From Nemertoderma westbladi (taxonomy: Eukaryota; Xenacoelomorpha; Nemertodermatida; Nemertodermatidae), in assembly GCA_032718475.1 (NCBI GenBank), contig JAUCBJ010001372.1:1-64000 (forward strand): 64,000 bases of DNA, given 5' to 3'. The position numbers were made by a program, and so were the translations under genes. Positions 1-10,647 of the stretch are shown in pieces. Each line of letters begins with the position of its first letter. Position 1 is the stretch's first letter. The notes beneath the pieces are model-generated. The model searched no databases and had not been told where the DNA came from. It worked only from the letters and a program-made list of their open reading frames with translations.

Positions 1-364
1 AGAAATAGAAGATGTACACCAACTTAAATTACTTAAACCTAACTTAAATCAATAGCATGAAATATAACAAACATAATCAATCATCATACCAAACATAACA
101 CATGACACCATGAAAATGCATAAAGACATAGGGAATATAAATGGAAACATAAAAAAAATTAATTTATACTAAATCAAATTACTGAAACACTATTCCAGGT
201 CAGGGAAGTTAAACTTTTATTAGCATTGCAACTAACGAATGAAAGTGCTCTTGTATTGTATATTTATATTGTCCTACTTCTTTCACTTTTACTTGTATTG
301 TTGAAAGTATGTACAATAGTATGAGTGTACATTGTACACTTACACTGTATTATCATGCAATTTA
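1..364. other. AT-rich sequence, no gene seen
   Basis: No supported coding region, RNA gene or terminal repeat was seen. The sequence is AT-rich and leads directly into the fold-back minisatellite. Confidence 0.6.
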
Positions 365-895
365 GAAGTAATTTTGCCGAAACGCAACTTTTTTGCCGAA
401 TCGCGTAACTGTTGCAGTAACGCAACTTTTTGCCGAAATGCAAATTTTTAGCCAAATTACACTTTTTTGCCGAAATGCGACTTTTTTTGCCGAAACGTAC
501 CTTTTTTTGCCGAAACACGAGAGTTGGTGAAACACGTAGACACCGCCCTTCCTCTGGTGTTGTCGCGTTTCGGCAACTAATAGTAGCGTTAGAGCCATGT
601 TTTGGCAACTCAAAGTCGCGTTTCGGCAACATGATAACAAGGTTGCGTTTCGGCAACTGAGTGATGCATTTCGGCAACTCATAGTTTCATTTCGGCAACT
701 CAGAGTTTCATTTCGGCAACTCATAGTTTCATTTCGGCAACTCATAGTTGCATTTCGGCAACTCATAGTTGCATTTCGGCAACTCATAGTTTCATTTCGG
801 CAGCAGTTAACAGGATGCGCTTAGTCAAACTGATAGATGCGTTTCGGCAACTGATAGATGCGTTTCGCCAACTGATAGATGCGTTTCGGTAACTC
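365..895. repeat. Fold-back minisatellite, TTTCGGCAACT core
   Basis: An array of ~18-20-bp units built on the core TTTCGGCAACT. Between about 370 and 515 the units are in reverse orientation (TTGCCGAAACGCAACT), separated by short T tracts. From about 565 to 895 they run forward, most regularly at 660-800 (period ~18 bp). The two arms can pair as a long imperfect hairpin around a centre near 515-560. Several reading frames stay open through the array only because of the unit length; they are not genes. Confidence 0.85.
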
Positions 896-1544
896 TTAAA
901 CAAAGGGCAACTGGATACTGTATTTATAGAGCCTACAGTATAGATTATTACCTTTGCCTCAATACGTTTCCCATTATTCATTTTCATTCTACACTGTACA
1001 TTAGTTTACCCACGCCTTCTCCAACACTACTGACTAGTACCGGGGCGGCCTACACAAAACCAACAATAAATGAATTATTATTATTGTTATTATGTCTGAT
1101 CCATAAAATCAAAGTTAGGGCTACTACACCTGTCGTGGAAGTCTATATCCCCTTGTAAGCATATATTGTACCATTAAGCCCGAGTGAGCAAAATATTAAA
1201 AAAAAATCATTCACAAAAATTAAAAAAAAATCACCAATTCAACAAAATAGTAACTGAAATTAATTATTACTGAAAAGTTGTAGCTGGAAACCCCACCTAG
1301 CAAGGTGAGCTTTGCATTGTATTAGAAAAACTCCACTTGGAAATTGTAAACGGGATTTGTGTTTCCGACAGACAGACAGACTCCAGTTCCACAAACGTAC
1401 ACATCCACTACTTCAGCTGCTGTATATTTAAAATTAACTAACGAACTCAAATAGTTAAACAACTCTGCCGTCAAAAACTATAACTAAGTGCAGTCACAGT
1501 TACATTTACATACGAGGGTCGAGGGTGTGTCGAGGATGAGACCT
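896..1544. other. Noncoding AT-rich sequence
   Basis: No gene was recognised. It contains a short CAGA run near 1370 and lies between two oppositely oriented blocks of the TTTCGGCAACT repeat. Confidence 0.6.
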
Positions 1545-1697
1545 AGTTGCCGAAACGCGACTTCAGTTCGCCGAAATGCAACTTACGAGTTGCATTCCTA
1601 TCAAACACAACTATAGCAGTTGGTAAAACGTAATTGTTCAGTTGCCGAAACGCGAATTTGAGTTGCCTAAACGTGACAGTTGCCGAAACGCGACAGA
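1545..1697 (-). repeat. Inverted block of the TTTCGGCAACT repeat
   Basis: About five degenerate units of type GTTGCCGAAACGCGAC, the reverse complement of the units at 565-895. With those it forms a second inverted arrangement spanning about 1 kb. Confidence 0.75.
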
Positions 1698-1827
1698 ACC
1701 CTTCCACTACAACCACCCTATCATTAATAGATAGCCCACCAGGATGTATACAAGAAGACCTAGGTATATATCTATAGGTCCATGTAACTGAAGAGAACAA
1801 AGTATCCGTCACATCACGTTTTATTTT

Positions 1828-1913
1828 TGAGAGTAATCAGCTGTTATTTGCGTCGAATTTCCCTTGGAGGGGGATGAATTTTTATTGCATCCAGTTTACC
1901 CCCTTTCTGGCAA
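1828..1913 (+). repeat. Fragment of a dispersed MITE-like family
   Basis: About 85 bp closely matching 39329-39416, including GCATCCAGTTTACCCCC near its right end. Only the right part of that element is present here. Confidence 0.7.
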
Positions 1914-2292
1914 TGCTATAGTAATTAATTGTTATGGTAATAATATTGTGCAAAATTGAACTCGCCAATAATGTATTGCAAAGATAATTCTTTACTAATA
2001 ATTGTACAGTAGATAGGCCTACAGTATAATTAGTCCAATTATACAGTTACACTAGTTCGATTACATACATGACGTAGTTTTTTGGGGTAAAACAGAGTTT
2101 AATGATTTATTATAGGAATTTTAGTATTATTCCCCAGTAGTTTTCGTACTTTTAGTATTATTAATTTGTACTTTAGTACTTTTCATTCATAAAATCAATT
2201 CATATTATAATTATTTGTTTCTGTAAATTCATACAATATTAATTTCGGTATAAAATCTTACAAGATACAACATTACGTACATTAAATATTTT
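1914..2292. other. Noncoding AT-rich sequence
   Basis: Low-complexity AT-rich sequence with repeated TTTAGTATTA words near 2120-2180. No gene seen. Confidence 0.55.
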
Positions 2293-2448
2293 CGGTACGT
2301 ACCCGGTACGACACTTAACCTACAATAGTAACTACAATAGTTACGGTAGTTAAAGTTCAATAAATGTTTTCGGTACGTACCCGGTACGATACTTAACCTA
2401 CAATAGTAACTGCAATAGTTACGGTAGTTAAAGTTCAATAAATGTTTT
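2293..2448. repeat. Two tandem 78-bp units
   Basis: Two nearly identical 78-bp copies (2293-2370 and 2371-2448), each starting CGGTACGTACCCGGTACG, which is itself nearly palindromic. Only a couple of substitutions separate them. Confidence 0.9.
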
Positions 2449-2462
2449 CATCTCACCATACA

Positions 2463-2932
2463 AACAAAGTTGTATTTAGTTGACTTTAGAGCAAGTTTGG
2501 TGTTAAATATATTAATTGATGAACTGATGCTATTGATTTAGCCATTTTAATGTAAAATTAATATTTGTAAAAATATCCAATTTATTTAATTATTTATTTT
2601 TTATTTTTATTTATTATGAAAAACTTGCATGCACACAAATAAATTGTAACTAGGTAATAATTGGAGTAAAGTCAAATAATTAGTAAATTACGGTAAATAA
2701 AAAAAATATTATGAATATATTTGACTTGATGCATAGTAAAGACGGAGGTTGATCGGGAAGGCCCATTGCATCAACCACCGGATAGACAATAATAATATGA
2801 ATAATATATTAAATGGTATGTTAAGGCTGATAATATACATCTAATGCACAGTATGTAAGGAACAAAGTTATATTTAGTTGACTTTAGAGCGAGTTTGGTA
2901 TTAAATATATCATTTGGTGAACTGATATCTTT
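2463..2932 (+). repeat. Pair of ~70-bp direct repeats
   Basis: The segments at about 2463-2533 and 2862-2932 share roughly 70 bp, both containing TTTAGTTGACTTTAGAGC, with a few differences. The ~330 bp between them is AT-rich and noncoding. Confidence 0.75.
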
Positions 2933-3043
2933 TTTATCTTTTTTCTTCATTATCTTTTTATAATAGAATCCTATTAGTTCCTGGCTATTTCGTAAGTTAT
3001 TATAGATTTATAGATAGGTTTAAACAATATAATTAAATAGGAT

Positions 3044-3940
3044 TCAACGAATAGAATGTTCTTCAAGTATGTCGAAGAGGCCGCTATTGTTAGTGGAGTC
3101 TACAGTTCCTAGGATCGAGGCCGAGTTGCCGATTAGGATGGCTATCAGGAGTCTTTGCAGCAGGAATCGATGAGACCGGGGTTCCTGTGTTGCTTGTCGA
3201 ATCTTCCTGCCGACCTCTTTCAGGAATGAGGTTGTTGCTGGTCCTGGCTGGCCAAGCGTTTCGAAGGCTACTGGTGCGAAGAGGTATCCGTGGTCTACTA
3301 GTTCTTTGTACTTTCTGGATTTGGTCTCTTCTTGCTCCTCGGCAACACGACCTCCTGCTCATAGACTGGTAGCGAGATGGCTGGGCGCTAGAGGGTCTAC
3401 GACCGTCGCGTCCCACGTCAGGGACTTACCACGCGACCAAGGGATGAGGGTCATGCCGTCTGGGCGTTTACCGTCCGTTCGACAGAGGCCTGGCGGCTCC
3501 AGGATGGACGGAACACCACAGCTGGAGAGTGCGCGCTTTATGATGTCATTTAGTGCCGTGTAGCGCGGAATCCGCCCCAAGCTCCTCTGGCAGGACAGGC
3601 CATGTAGGCCTTCGGTATCGACTTCCTTACCGCATCTGGCACATGTGTGTTGTTCTGTGACTTGACAGCCTAGTCGAGTAGCGATTGAGAGGCGGAGCTG
3701 ACTGTCAGTTAGCTTTAAACCTAGCGACGACGATGGTAGCGCGTCTATCCAGCAACCGGCGACAGGGTCATCTAAAGAGTTTAGTCGAGCGATATTCTTC
3801 GGAGAAGCGGTGCGGCGAAGTGACGCGAGGTTCTCTTCATGGATCGGGTTTGTCCAAGACTTCTGCATGTTTACAGAGGACGCTGAAGGTTGCTCGCAAT
3901 CAGTGGCCACCGATCTCTTATTGTTACAAGAAAAAAATAT
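3044..3940 (-). pseudogene. C-terminal remnant of a reverse transcriptase with endonuclease-like domain
   Basis: The minus strand reads in one frame from about 3940 to the stop at 3044-3046, interrupted by a single in-frame TGA at 3359-3361. The protein has a CX2CX9HX3C zinc-binding pattern, then KRPDG followed 15-20 residues later by WDATVVD. This resembles the CCHC plus PD-(D/E)XK endonuclease end of R2-like non-LTR elements. The family is recognised from its recurrent layout (LPSSSLGLKL, GLHGLSCQRS, LEPPGLCRTDGKRPDG, FETLG, LLQR..IAI..GN). The reverse transcriptase part is missing; the 5' side is lost before the BEL element at 3959. Calling the domain a nuclease is inference. It is a broken fragment, not a working gene. 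Confidence 0.6.
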
Positions 3941-3953
3941 TAATATATTTATA

Positions 3954-3958
3954 TTTAC
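3954..3958. other. Left target site duplication TTTAC
   Basis: The five bases before the left LTR match the five bases after the right LTR at 15102-15106 exactly, as expected for integrase-mediated insertion. Confidence 0.93.
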
Positions 3959-4505
3959 TGTTAGCTTATTCAATCCCGCTAACACCCCATAAAGTTAAGC
4001 CGATAAGCAATATTGGGGGCCACGAGATTGGGTAATCAACCAACTCGTGCCACCCCAACAAAATGGGAAGGAGAAACACAATGAGGGTCAGGGGCCAAAC
4101 CCCTAACCCAGAGAGAACAGGTGGAGTGAACGGGAACACTCCAAAGGGCGCCAACAAGGGTATCAACCAATCAGAGGGGGGAAAGGCATCGATTAGGTAG
4201 AGTAACAAGGCCAACCGTGCAATATAGCCACTTGGCAGTAATCATTTCAGTTCAGTTATCTCAGTATCATATTGGTGCTAGTTAGGTTAGTTAGTTTAGC
4301 TAGGGAAGGACCGGGACTTTAATTACCGTATCCCGCCTTCTGTATACGACAACATTATCCATATACCTATATCTATATACCCTATATCTATATCAGTTAT
4401 TATATACGACGAACGACACGAACTCCTAATACCTTTCATACACACGGCGGGGACGCGTAAACTAAACAACCGGATAAACCGGGATCCTTCCTGGATCCCG
4501 TCACA
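3959..4505 (+). repeat. 5' LTR of the BEL/Pao element
   Basis: 547 bp, beginning TGTTAGCTTATTCAATCCCG and ending GGATCCCGTCACA. It is identical to the LTR at 14555-15101 except for one base near 4133 and one near 4471. No convincing tRNA primer-binding site was seen just downstream. Confidence 0.95.
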
Positions 4506-4567
4506 GTAATTAAATCCGAGCTGTTCCCCTAGCCAGCTAAACCACCAGCCACCAATCACCAAGCGAG

Positions 4568-7500
4568 ATGAGCCAGTCGGGAGAGACAACGCCGACGCGG
4601 ACCCCGGACGAAGAATTAACGATCCGCGAGGCCGCAACCAGGCGGTACAGGCCCACAACGCCGGACCCATCGGTAACGGGTCATCCGGCAGTCCAGGATG
4701 AGGGGGGCCGCCTGGAACCCGAGGTCGAGCCAAGAGAAGGAGAGAGCGAGACGGAGGGAGACGGAGACGAGTCGACACGAGACGTGGGTCGACGTACCGA
4801 TGTCGCCGGCCAGCCACAGGCCGAGGGCGACGAGCGGCCCACCGAAACGGCGACGGTGGGGCCGACGGTACGACGCCGGACCCGAAGAGACGGAGGAGAT
4901 GTCGGTACCGATGTCGCCGGCCAGCCACGGGCCGAGAGCGACGAGCGGCCCACCGAAACGGCGACGGTGGGGCCGACGGTACGACGCCGGACCCGGAGAG
5001 ACGGACGAGAGGTCGGCGACGAGGACGTCGGGGTTTCTGATCGACTTCGACGGGCCTACAACGCGACCCGGAGACTATTAAAGGAGGCCAGAGGAGGGGC
5101 GACGATAGACAAGGTAAAACTAAAGAGAGGACTAGGTGAGTCGAATAGACACTTTTATTATCTAATGCGCTTCGGGCAAAGAGGACTGGCCGAGGAGAGA
5201 GCGAGAGGGGTTGCCGAGGAACTGTATGACTTATGGCGGTATGGGGGTATAGAACCTAGCGTAGTGTACGTAGGGCCGTACTTAGTCGATGCCCGGGGAG
5301 TAAAATTAGTGGGTTGGGAGAGACCTGAGGAGGACGAATCCGAGGTTAACCCCGAGGATTCAGCCTCGTCGGTCGGAGGAAGTTCCGGGAGGCGGGGGAA
5401 GGTTAGTAGGACGGGGAGGCGGAGGGAATCCGTTACAACCGATAAGTCTGCTACATCCTCCGTGAAAGAAAGACGGGTGAGAGAGATAAATGCCGCGTAC
5501 CGTCTCGATTTAATAGAGCAAGGTCAAAGGGAAGTAGGTAGACGGTTAGAGGAGGGGAGAGTGCTGCTAGAGAGGGAAATGGCGTTGATTAAGGAAACCG
5601 GAGAGAGGGCCGAAAGGGCCGCGAGAAGCCTTAGGGAGTGTGAGGAAGTAGGGAGGAAGGAACAAGAAGAGCGCGAGGCGAGAGAGAAAATTGAGCGCGA
5701 AAGAGCGTGAGGCGGAATGTAGGGAACGTGAGGTGAGGGAGAAAAATGAGCGCAAAGAGCGTGAGGCGAAAGAGGAAAACGAGTGCAGAGAGCGCGAGGA
5801 GAGAAAGGAAAACGAACGCAGGGAGCGTGAGGCGAGACGAAGGGAGGGGGCTAGAAGAGAGTTGGAATTGGCCGAACGGGATGCACGGGAGTGTAAGGAG
5901 AGAATGGCAAGGAAGGAGTGTGAGCAAAAGGAACTAGAGAAACGTCAAGGTGAGCTTACAGGGTACAAAGCTGTACATACGCGCGAACGGGAATTGGCGC
6001 GAGTAGGGGCGTCTGAGAGTGGGGCTAGCTCGAGTATTTTCGAGGAGCCAGGGGCCGTGGATACATTTATTAATACCCCACTTACAGGGACCGCACGACA
6101 GACCCAAGACTGGTGTGACCGTACGGGCGGGGGGGGGGGGGGGGTAATAATAATGCTATAGTAGACGTCGTTAATATTAATAGTACCGTATGGGATAACT
6201 CTAACCAAACCTTTATTGCAGCAAATAATGCTTTACCTAGTAGCAGTAATTTAAATTTAAGTACAAATAATAATTTCAATTTGAACGTGCAAAATAATTC
6301 AAATAATTTAAATAATGATCCAAGCCCGAATTTACAAAATAATTCAAATGATTTTGTTTCAAACGAACAAATTAATTCCGTTTCCAATATGGGTGCTATT
6401 AACATGAACACGTCGGGCGTGTATGGCCAGGCAGACGGGGGCCTGGTAGGCCGTACAATTGGTAGGTCGGAAGTGGCGGGATTGAGCCAACCCAGAGAGG
6501 GCCTGGTAGGCCACGTAGTTGGTAGGCAGGGAGCGGCTGGGTTGGGTAGACCCAGTGAGGGCCTGGTAGGCCACGTAGTTGGTAGGCAGGGAGCGGCTGG
6601 GTTGGATAGACCCAGTGAGGGCCTGGTAGGCCACGTAGTTGATAGGCAGGGAGTGGCTGGGTTGGACAGACCCAGCGAGGGCCTGGTAGGCCACGTAGTT
6701 GGTAGGCAGGGAGTAGAGGGCCTGGTAGGCCACGCAATAGCAGAGGGGGAGGCGGGGGTGAATAGACCCGACCGCGGTAGGGTTGATGTGTCGACTAGAG
6801 AGGGATATAGTAGCGGGGTGAGGGATAGCGAAGTTAGATGTGGCGAGTGGGGGGGGGGGGCTACAGGGGCCCCACAACAGCGAGTTAGCGGCGAAAGGGG
6901 GGGGGGCAGGGAGTGCTCCACAGCCGTCAGCGGATAATGCGCGGGCCGAAATAGGTAAACCGCAACACCCGGCGACGGAGAGTAATAGGGGGATTGCGAG
7001 TATCCCCAGCGGCGTGCGACCGAGCAGAGAGAGACAGGTTGACGTCGTGAGAGGGCGGACGAAGCGTCGAGCCCGATCAGAAGAGGGAAGAAGAACAGTG
7101 GGGTTTAACCGGGAGGTCGACGAGAGATCTCACGAGCGGGAATACTACACTGAAAGGAGAGGAAGAGAAGACAGTAGTAAAAGTATCGCCGCGAACGATA
7201 GAAGAGCGAGGACGGATAGCGAGCCGTCGGTAGTCGAGATGAGAACGGAGAGTCAGTGGGGTCGGACTCCGGGAGATTGCCGTCGCCCCGGAGAGATGCG
7301 ACCTGGCGAGGTGCATTACGCGCCGATGGAGGGGTACACGATGTACCGGTACGAAGACGAGAACAGTAGAGAGGGAGGTCGAAGAGAAACTTTCCGACGG
7401 AATGTACCTACCGATCGAGAATACGGTAGCCGCGGGGAGGACTATTCGAGAAGAATAAACTTCGATCCCGAGCGACACATGCAGACTGTAGGACATACTG

Positions 7501-7776
7501 TAGGCCTTACTGCACATACCATAGGCCATACTGAGAGAGGCAATGTAGGCGATAGGATAGCGCGGACAACGGGATTAAACCCGGAAGTCGCGGAATACAT
7601 ACCGGCGGGTAGGCCAGAAGCTGATAGGCCTATACCGGTACCAGTACAGCAGTATGACTACAGCATGCAGGGACATAACATATACCCAGGGGAGGGGGGA
7701 ATTATTGCGGATAGGTGTATGGGCCCCAACATATTAACATCAACCCCAGTACCAAACATACCGGTGGGGGGGGGGG
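4568..7776 (+). pseudogene. N-terminal Gag-like region of the BEL element, frame broken four times
   Basis: An ATG at 4568, 62 bp after the LTR, opens a long coding region that alternates between two frames. Frame one runs 4568 to ~5700; frame two ~5700 to 6144; frame one 6144 to ~6860-6906; frame two to 7776; then frame one again in the next segment. The first break looks like one extra base near 5699. The others fall on G runs: 6129-6144 (16 G), 6849-6860 (12 G) or 6897-6906 (10 G), and 7766-7776 (11 G). The protein is low-complexity: a duplicated 37-residue Arg-rich segment (DNA period 111 bp, from 4798), a Glu/Arg/Lys coiled-coil-like stretch (~5460-5960), an Asn-rich stretch and five 20-residue repeats. 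No catalytic domain was recognised. Because the LTRs are nearly identical, the breaks may be homopolymer errors rather than old decay. Confidence 0.65.
6436..6737 (+). repeat. In-frame 60-bp tandem repeat in the Gag-like region
   Basis: About five units of 60 bp, each encoding a 20-residue block of the type EGLVGHVVGRQG..GL.RPS. The final unit is shortened. The length is a multiple of three, so frame is kept. Confidence 0.9.
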
Positions 7777-10477
7777 ACAGGGTGACATTCCCCCATCACA
7801 ATATCAACAATATACCCCGATAGGAGCAAGAACAACGAGACCTTTGGATGAAAATAGGTCGTGTGACACAGAGATATGGAGGGGGCCGCTACCCCCGATG
7901 ACATACCCAAGTCAAAGAAGATCAAGAAATAGGACGGACGAACCGCACCAGACAGGAGAAACTATACAGCATCCATCGAACCCATTGGAAGTGCAGGCGA
8001 TGGGGATGGCCACGTTGATCGATGCGTTGAAAACGAGGATCGAGTTACCACCCGTGGAACCATTCAAATTCGATGGGAGTAGGCCGGAAGAATATCTACA
8101 GTTTCGGCGCATGTATAGTAACGAAATACTAACAAAAAACTTGACGCAGGCGGAGTGCCTAAAGTATCTGCAAGTATACACGGGAGGCCCAGCATACGAT
8201 ATCGTGAGGCAATATCAAGGAATAGAGGGCGGCTTCACGACAGCATGGCGGGCACTGGACAGGGAATACGGGCACCCGGCCAAGATCATCAGACAGACAC
8301 TGAGAGGCATAACATCGGGTGGCCTACAGGATAATCCCGTTAGCATTAAGACGTTCGCTAACAAGGTCGAAAAGGCGCTAATCGTGCTGAAGACGCTAGA
8401 CGCGCCATACGAGCTCAACGCGTCCAATAACATCACCACGATAGCACAGGCACTACCAAACTGGCTGCGCAACAAGTGGAGGAAGATCGCTTTCTCCACT
8501 CGAGACAAGAAGGGTGTGGAACCGGGTTTAGAAGAAATGTCAAGCTTCTTAAACTACGAGGCTGAACTAATAACTGACCCAGTCTATAGCGAAGATAGCC
8601 TGGGAAAGGGACCGAAGACGGATTACCATAGACCGAAACCAGAGCACAATACATCAAACGCATTACCGAGGCTCAGGCAATCATTGCCATATGCAGCGAC
8701 GCAGGGGACTGCAAGTCCACAGCTAGCCGAAGATAAGACAACACCATGGAACGGACAGGGGAACAATAACAACACGAATAAATATAACCCCAGTACGTCC
8801 AGTAGGCCGAATCCAAACAATAAGAATAGTAGGGACTTTGGTACAAACGCAGCTGCGATACGCAATGCACTGTATAAAGAGGGCTACGACCCAAAGAGCA
8901 AATGCCAGCTACACGCAAATGCGCTTCATCAAACCATGAACTGCAGGTACTGGCAGGCGCTACCTAGGCAAGATCAGATAGATTATGCGTTGAGCAATAA
9001 AATCTGCTCGCGATGTGTGATGAGTGGACATAGAGCAAGGGAATGCAAGGAGAAGCCGGTCAAGTTTGGTCAGAGGAGAGGCCAAACGATGGCGACGAGC
9101 ACAGTAGGGGCGAAGAAGAGAGGAACGGTGTTACTTGGAGTAGTACCCGTGCGAGTGATTGGGGAAGGCAATCGATCAGTAACAACACTAATGCTGGTCG
9201 ATAGTGGAGCTGCCTTCACATTAGTCGAGGAATGGGTGGCCGAAGAGATAGGATTGAGAACGAGGCCAAGCAGAATGGCGGTAACAACCATCTCTAGCAA
9301 AGATGAGATCCTGGAGATGAGAACAGGACGGTGCGCAATTGCAGCAGTGGCACCGGGATGCGACTATGGGGCAACCATCGACCCCATCCAAGTGATAGAG
9401 TCAATTAATATCAATGCCAGGCGGCCAACCAACATCGAGGTCGAGCAGTATAAATTCCTGGACGACATTGACTTCTCAATCCCAGATGTGGACGTTAGGA
9501 AGGTATCCATCATAGTAGGAATGGACTGCCCAACGGCCCACGAAAGAATGCAAACGGTCTTCGGCGAAGACAAGCAGTGTGACCCGGTGGCGATATTAAC
9601 ACCATTCGGGTGGACACTGACAGGCCCAATTAAGAGTAATATACCATTCCATGTGTCTGAGAGTTCAGGATGCATGGTGCCAGGAACTGTCGACGAGATA
9701 GAGGAGAGGCCAGAGATGGGCAATAGTGGTAGACAGCTAGAAGTGGAAGCAACACCAAGAGAGTGGGCGGAGGAGAATGGCATGGATGCAGAAGATCTAG
9801 AGACGATGGGTTGGAACAAGAGTCCCAGCAAGCATCGGTATGGAGATGGAGAGGAGCGGACGGCAAAATGTCCGGGGGACAGGCCGGAGGAGTGTCCGGA
9901 AGAGATGCCGGTCCGGTTGGGAGGCATGCCGACAAGGGGGAGGCCGAGCAGGAGGACTAAATGGAAAGGGAGAAGATTTGAGACGACCAGACCAGGGGCT
10001 GAGAAGCCCGTGGGTGGGCGTGTGATGGACAAAGGAGCCGGGAAAGTAGGAGGCGTGCTGCATACGCACGCGGGACTGACAGAGTGCGAGGGGGCATTAC
10101 ATGGGCAGAGATCGTGTATACCGAAGGACGAACGGGGGTCGTCGAGGCCTTTAATGCCAGCACACATATTAAGGGGGAGGCCAGCAGAGGTGGCATCTAA
10201 GATTAAGGAGAAGAACAGGGGCGGCATTATACCGCCGGGCGACACGTTGAAGGGTGGCACTTTGCCGCCAAGGGACGACCACGAGATCAGAAACATAAAT
10301 AACAGACAGCATTTCCAAAGACAGGAGAAAAGGCCACCAGAATTGACAAGGAGAGCGGAGCGAAGAATTAGAGGACCTGTGGGGTGGCAGTGGGAGAGTT
10401 GCCTGCTGGAGGAATCACCCCTTGGGTCGCTGAGTTGTCCAATAGGTTGGACTGGGATGGAAGAGTTAGATCCATAA
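7715..10477 (+). CDS. BEL/Pao Gag capsid region, zinc knuckle and aspartic protease
   Basis: This 920-codon frame is the readable core of the element; its first ~20 codons overlap the preceding frame and the real junction is the G run at 7766-7776. A capsid-like DUF1759-type domain starts near residue 95 (FKFDGSRPEEYLQFRRMY). A zinc knuckle CSRCVMSGHRAREC lies at about 9004-9050. A retropepsin-like site LVDSGAAFTLV has its catalytic Asp codon at 9200-9202, in a DUF1758-type domain that ends near TPFGWTLTGP. The remaining ~250 residues are rich in Gly, Arg and Pro and match nothing I know. In typical BEL elements this is where reverse transcriptase begins. It would act in particle assembly and Gag processing in the cytoplasm. 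Confidence 0.85.
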   Translation: MYGPQHININPSTKHTGGGGGQGDIPPSQYQQYTPIGARTTRPLDENRSCDTEIWRGPLPPMTYPSQRRSRNRTDEPHQTGETIQHPSNPLEVQAMGMATLIDALKTRIELPPVEPFKFDGSRPEEYLQFRRMYSNEILTKNLTQAECLKYLQVYTGGPAYDIVRQYQGIEGGFTTAWRALDREYGHPAKIIRQTLRGITSGGLQDNPVSIKTFANKVEKALIVLKTLDAPYELNASNNITTIAQALPNWLRNKWRKIAFSTRDKKGVEPGLEEMSSFLNYEAELITDPVYSEDSLGKGPKTDYHRPKPEHNTSNALPRLRQSLPYAATQGTASPQLAEDKTTPWNGQGNNNNTNKYNPSTSSRPNPNNKNSRDFGTNAAAIRNALYKEGYDPKSKCQLHANALHQTMNCRYWQALPRQDQIDYALSNKICSRCVMSGHRARECKEKPVKFGQRRGQTMATSTVGAKKRGTVLLGVVPVRVIGEGNRSVTTLMLVDSGAAFTLVEEWVAEEIGLRTRPSRMAVTTISSKDEILEMRTGRCAIAAVAPGCDYGATIDPIQVIESININARRPTNIEVEQYKFLDDIDFSIPDVDVRKVSIIVGMDCPTAHERMQTVFGEDKQCDPVAILTPFGWTLTGPIKSNIPFHVSESSGCMVPGTVDEIEERPEMGNSGRQLEVEATPREWAEENGMDAEDLETMGWNKSPSKHRYGDGEERTAKCPGDRPEECPEEMPVRLGGMPTRGRPSRRTKWKGRRFETTRPGAEKPVGGRVMDKGAGKVGGVLHTHAGLTECEGALHGQRSCIPKDERGSSRPLMPAHILRGRPAEVASKIKEKNRGGIIPPGDTLKGGTLPPRDDHEIRNINNRQHFQRQEKRPPELTRRAERRIRGPVGWQWESCLLEESPLGSLSCPIGWTGMEELDP

Positions 10478-10647
10478 AAGGTGCGGGCAGAGGTGTTACC
10501 TGTCTGTTAGAAGGGGCACCTTAGTGGAGTTAGAGAAGAGTTTAGTCGTCCAAGCTTTGGACTGAGGGGGGTGGGATTGAGGGCGAGACGCCCTTCCCAT
10601 ACATAAAAAAATAAAAAAAAATAAAAAAAATAAAATAATAGTACATA
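10478..10647 (+). other. Spacer after Gag-protease
   Basis: Noncoding spacer that includes an A-rich run (about 10605-10635) just before the tandem repeat. Confidence 0.6.

Noticed and set aside
9364-10296. 310-residue minus-strand frame inside the BEL element
   Set aside because: Shadow of the GC-rich Gag-protease frame; no motif.
9720-10477. Hidden reverse transcriptase or integrase in the C-terminal part of the BEL Gag-protease frame
   Set aside because: No YXDD, no DD35E, no HHCC finger in this or other frames; composition is Gly/Arg-rich and disordered.
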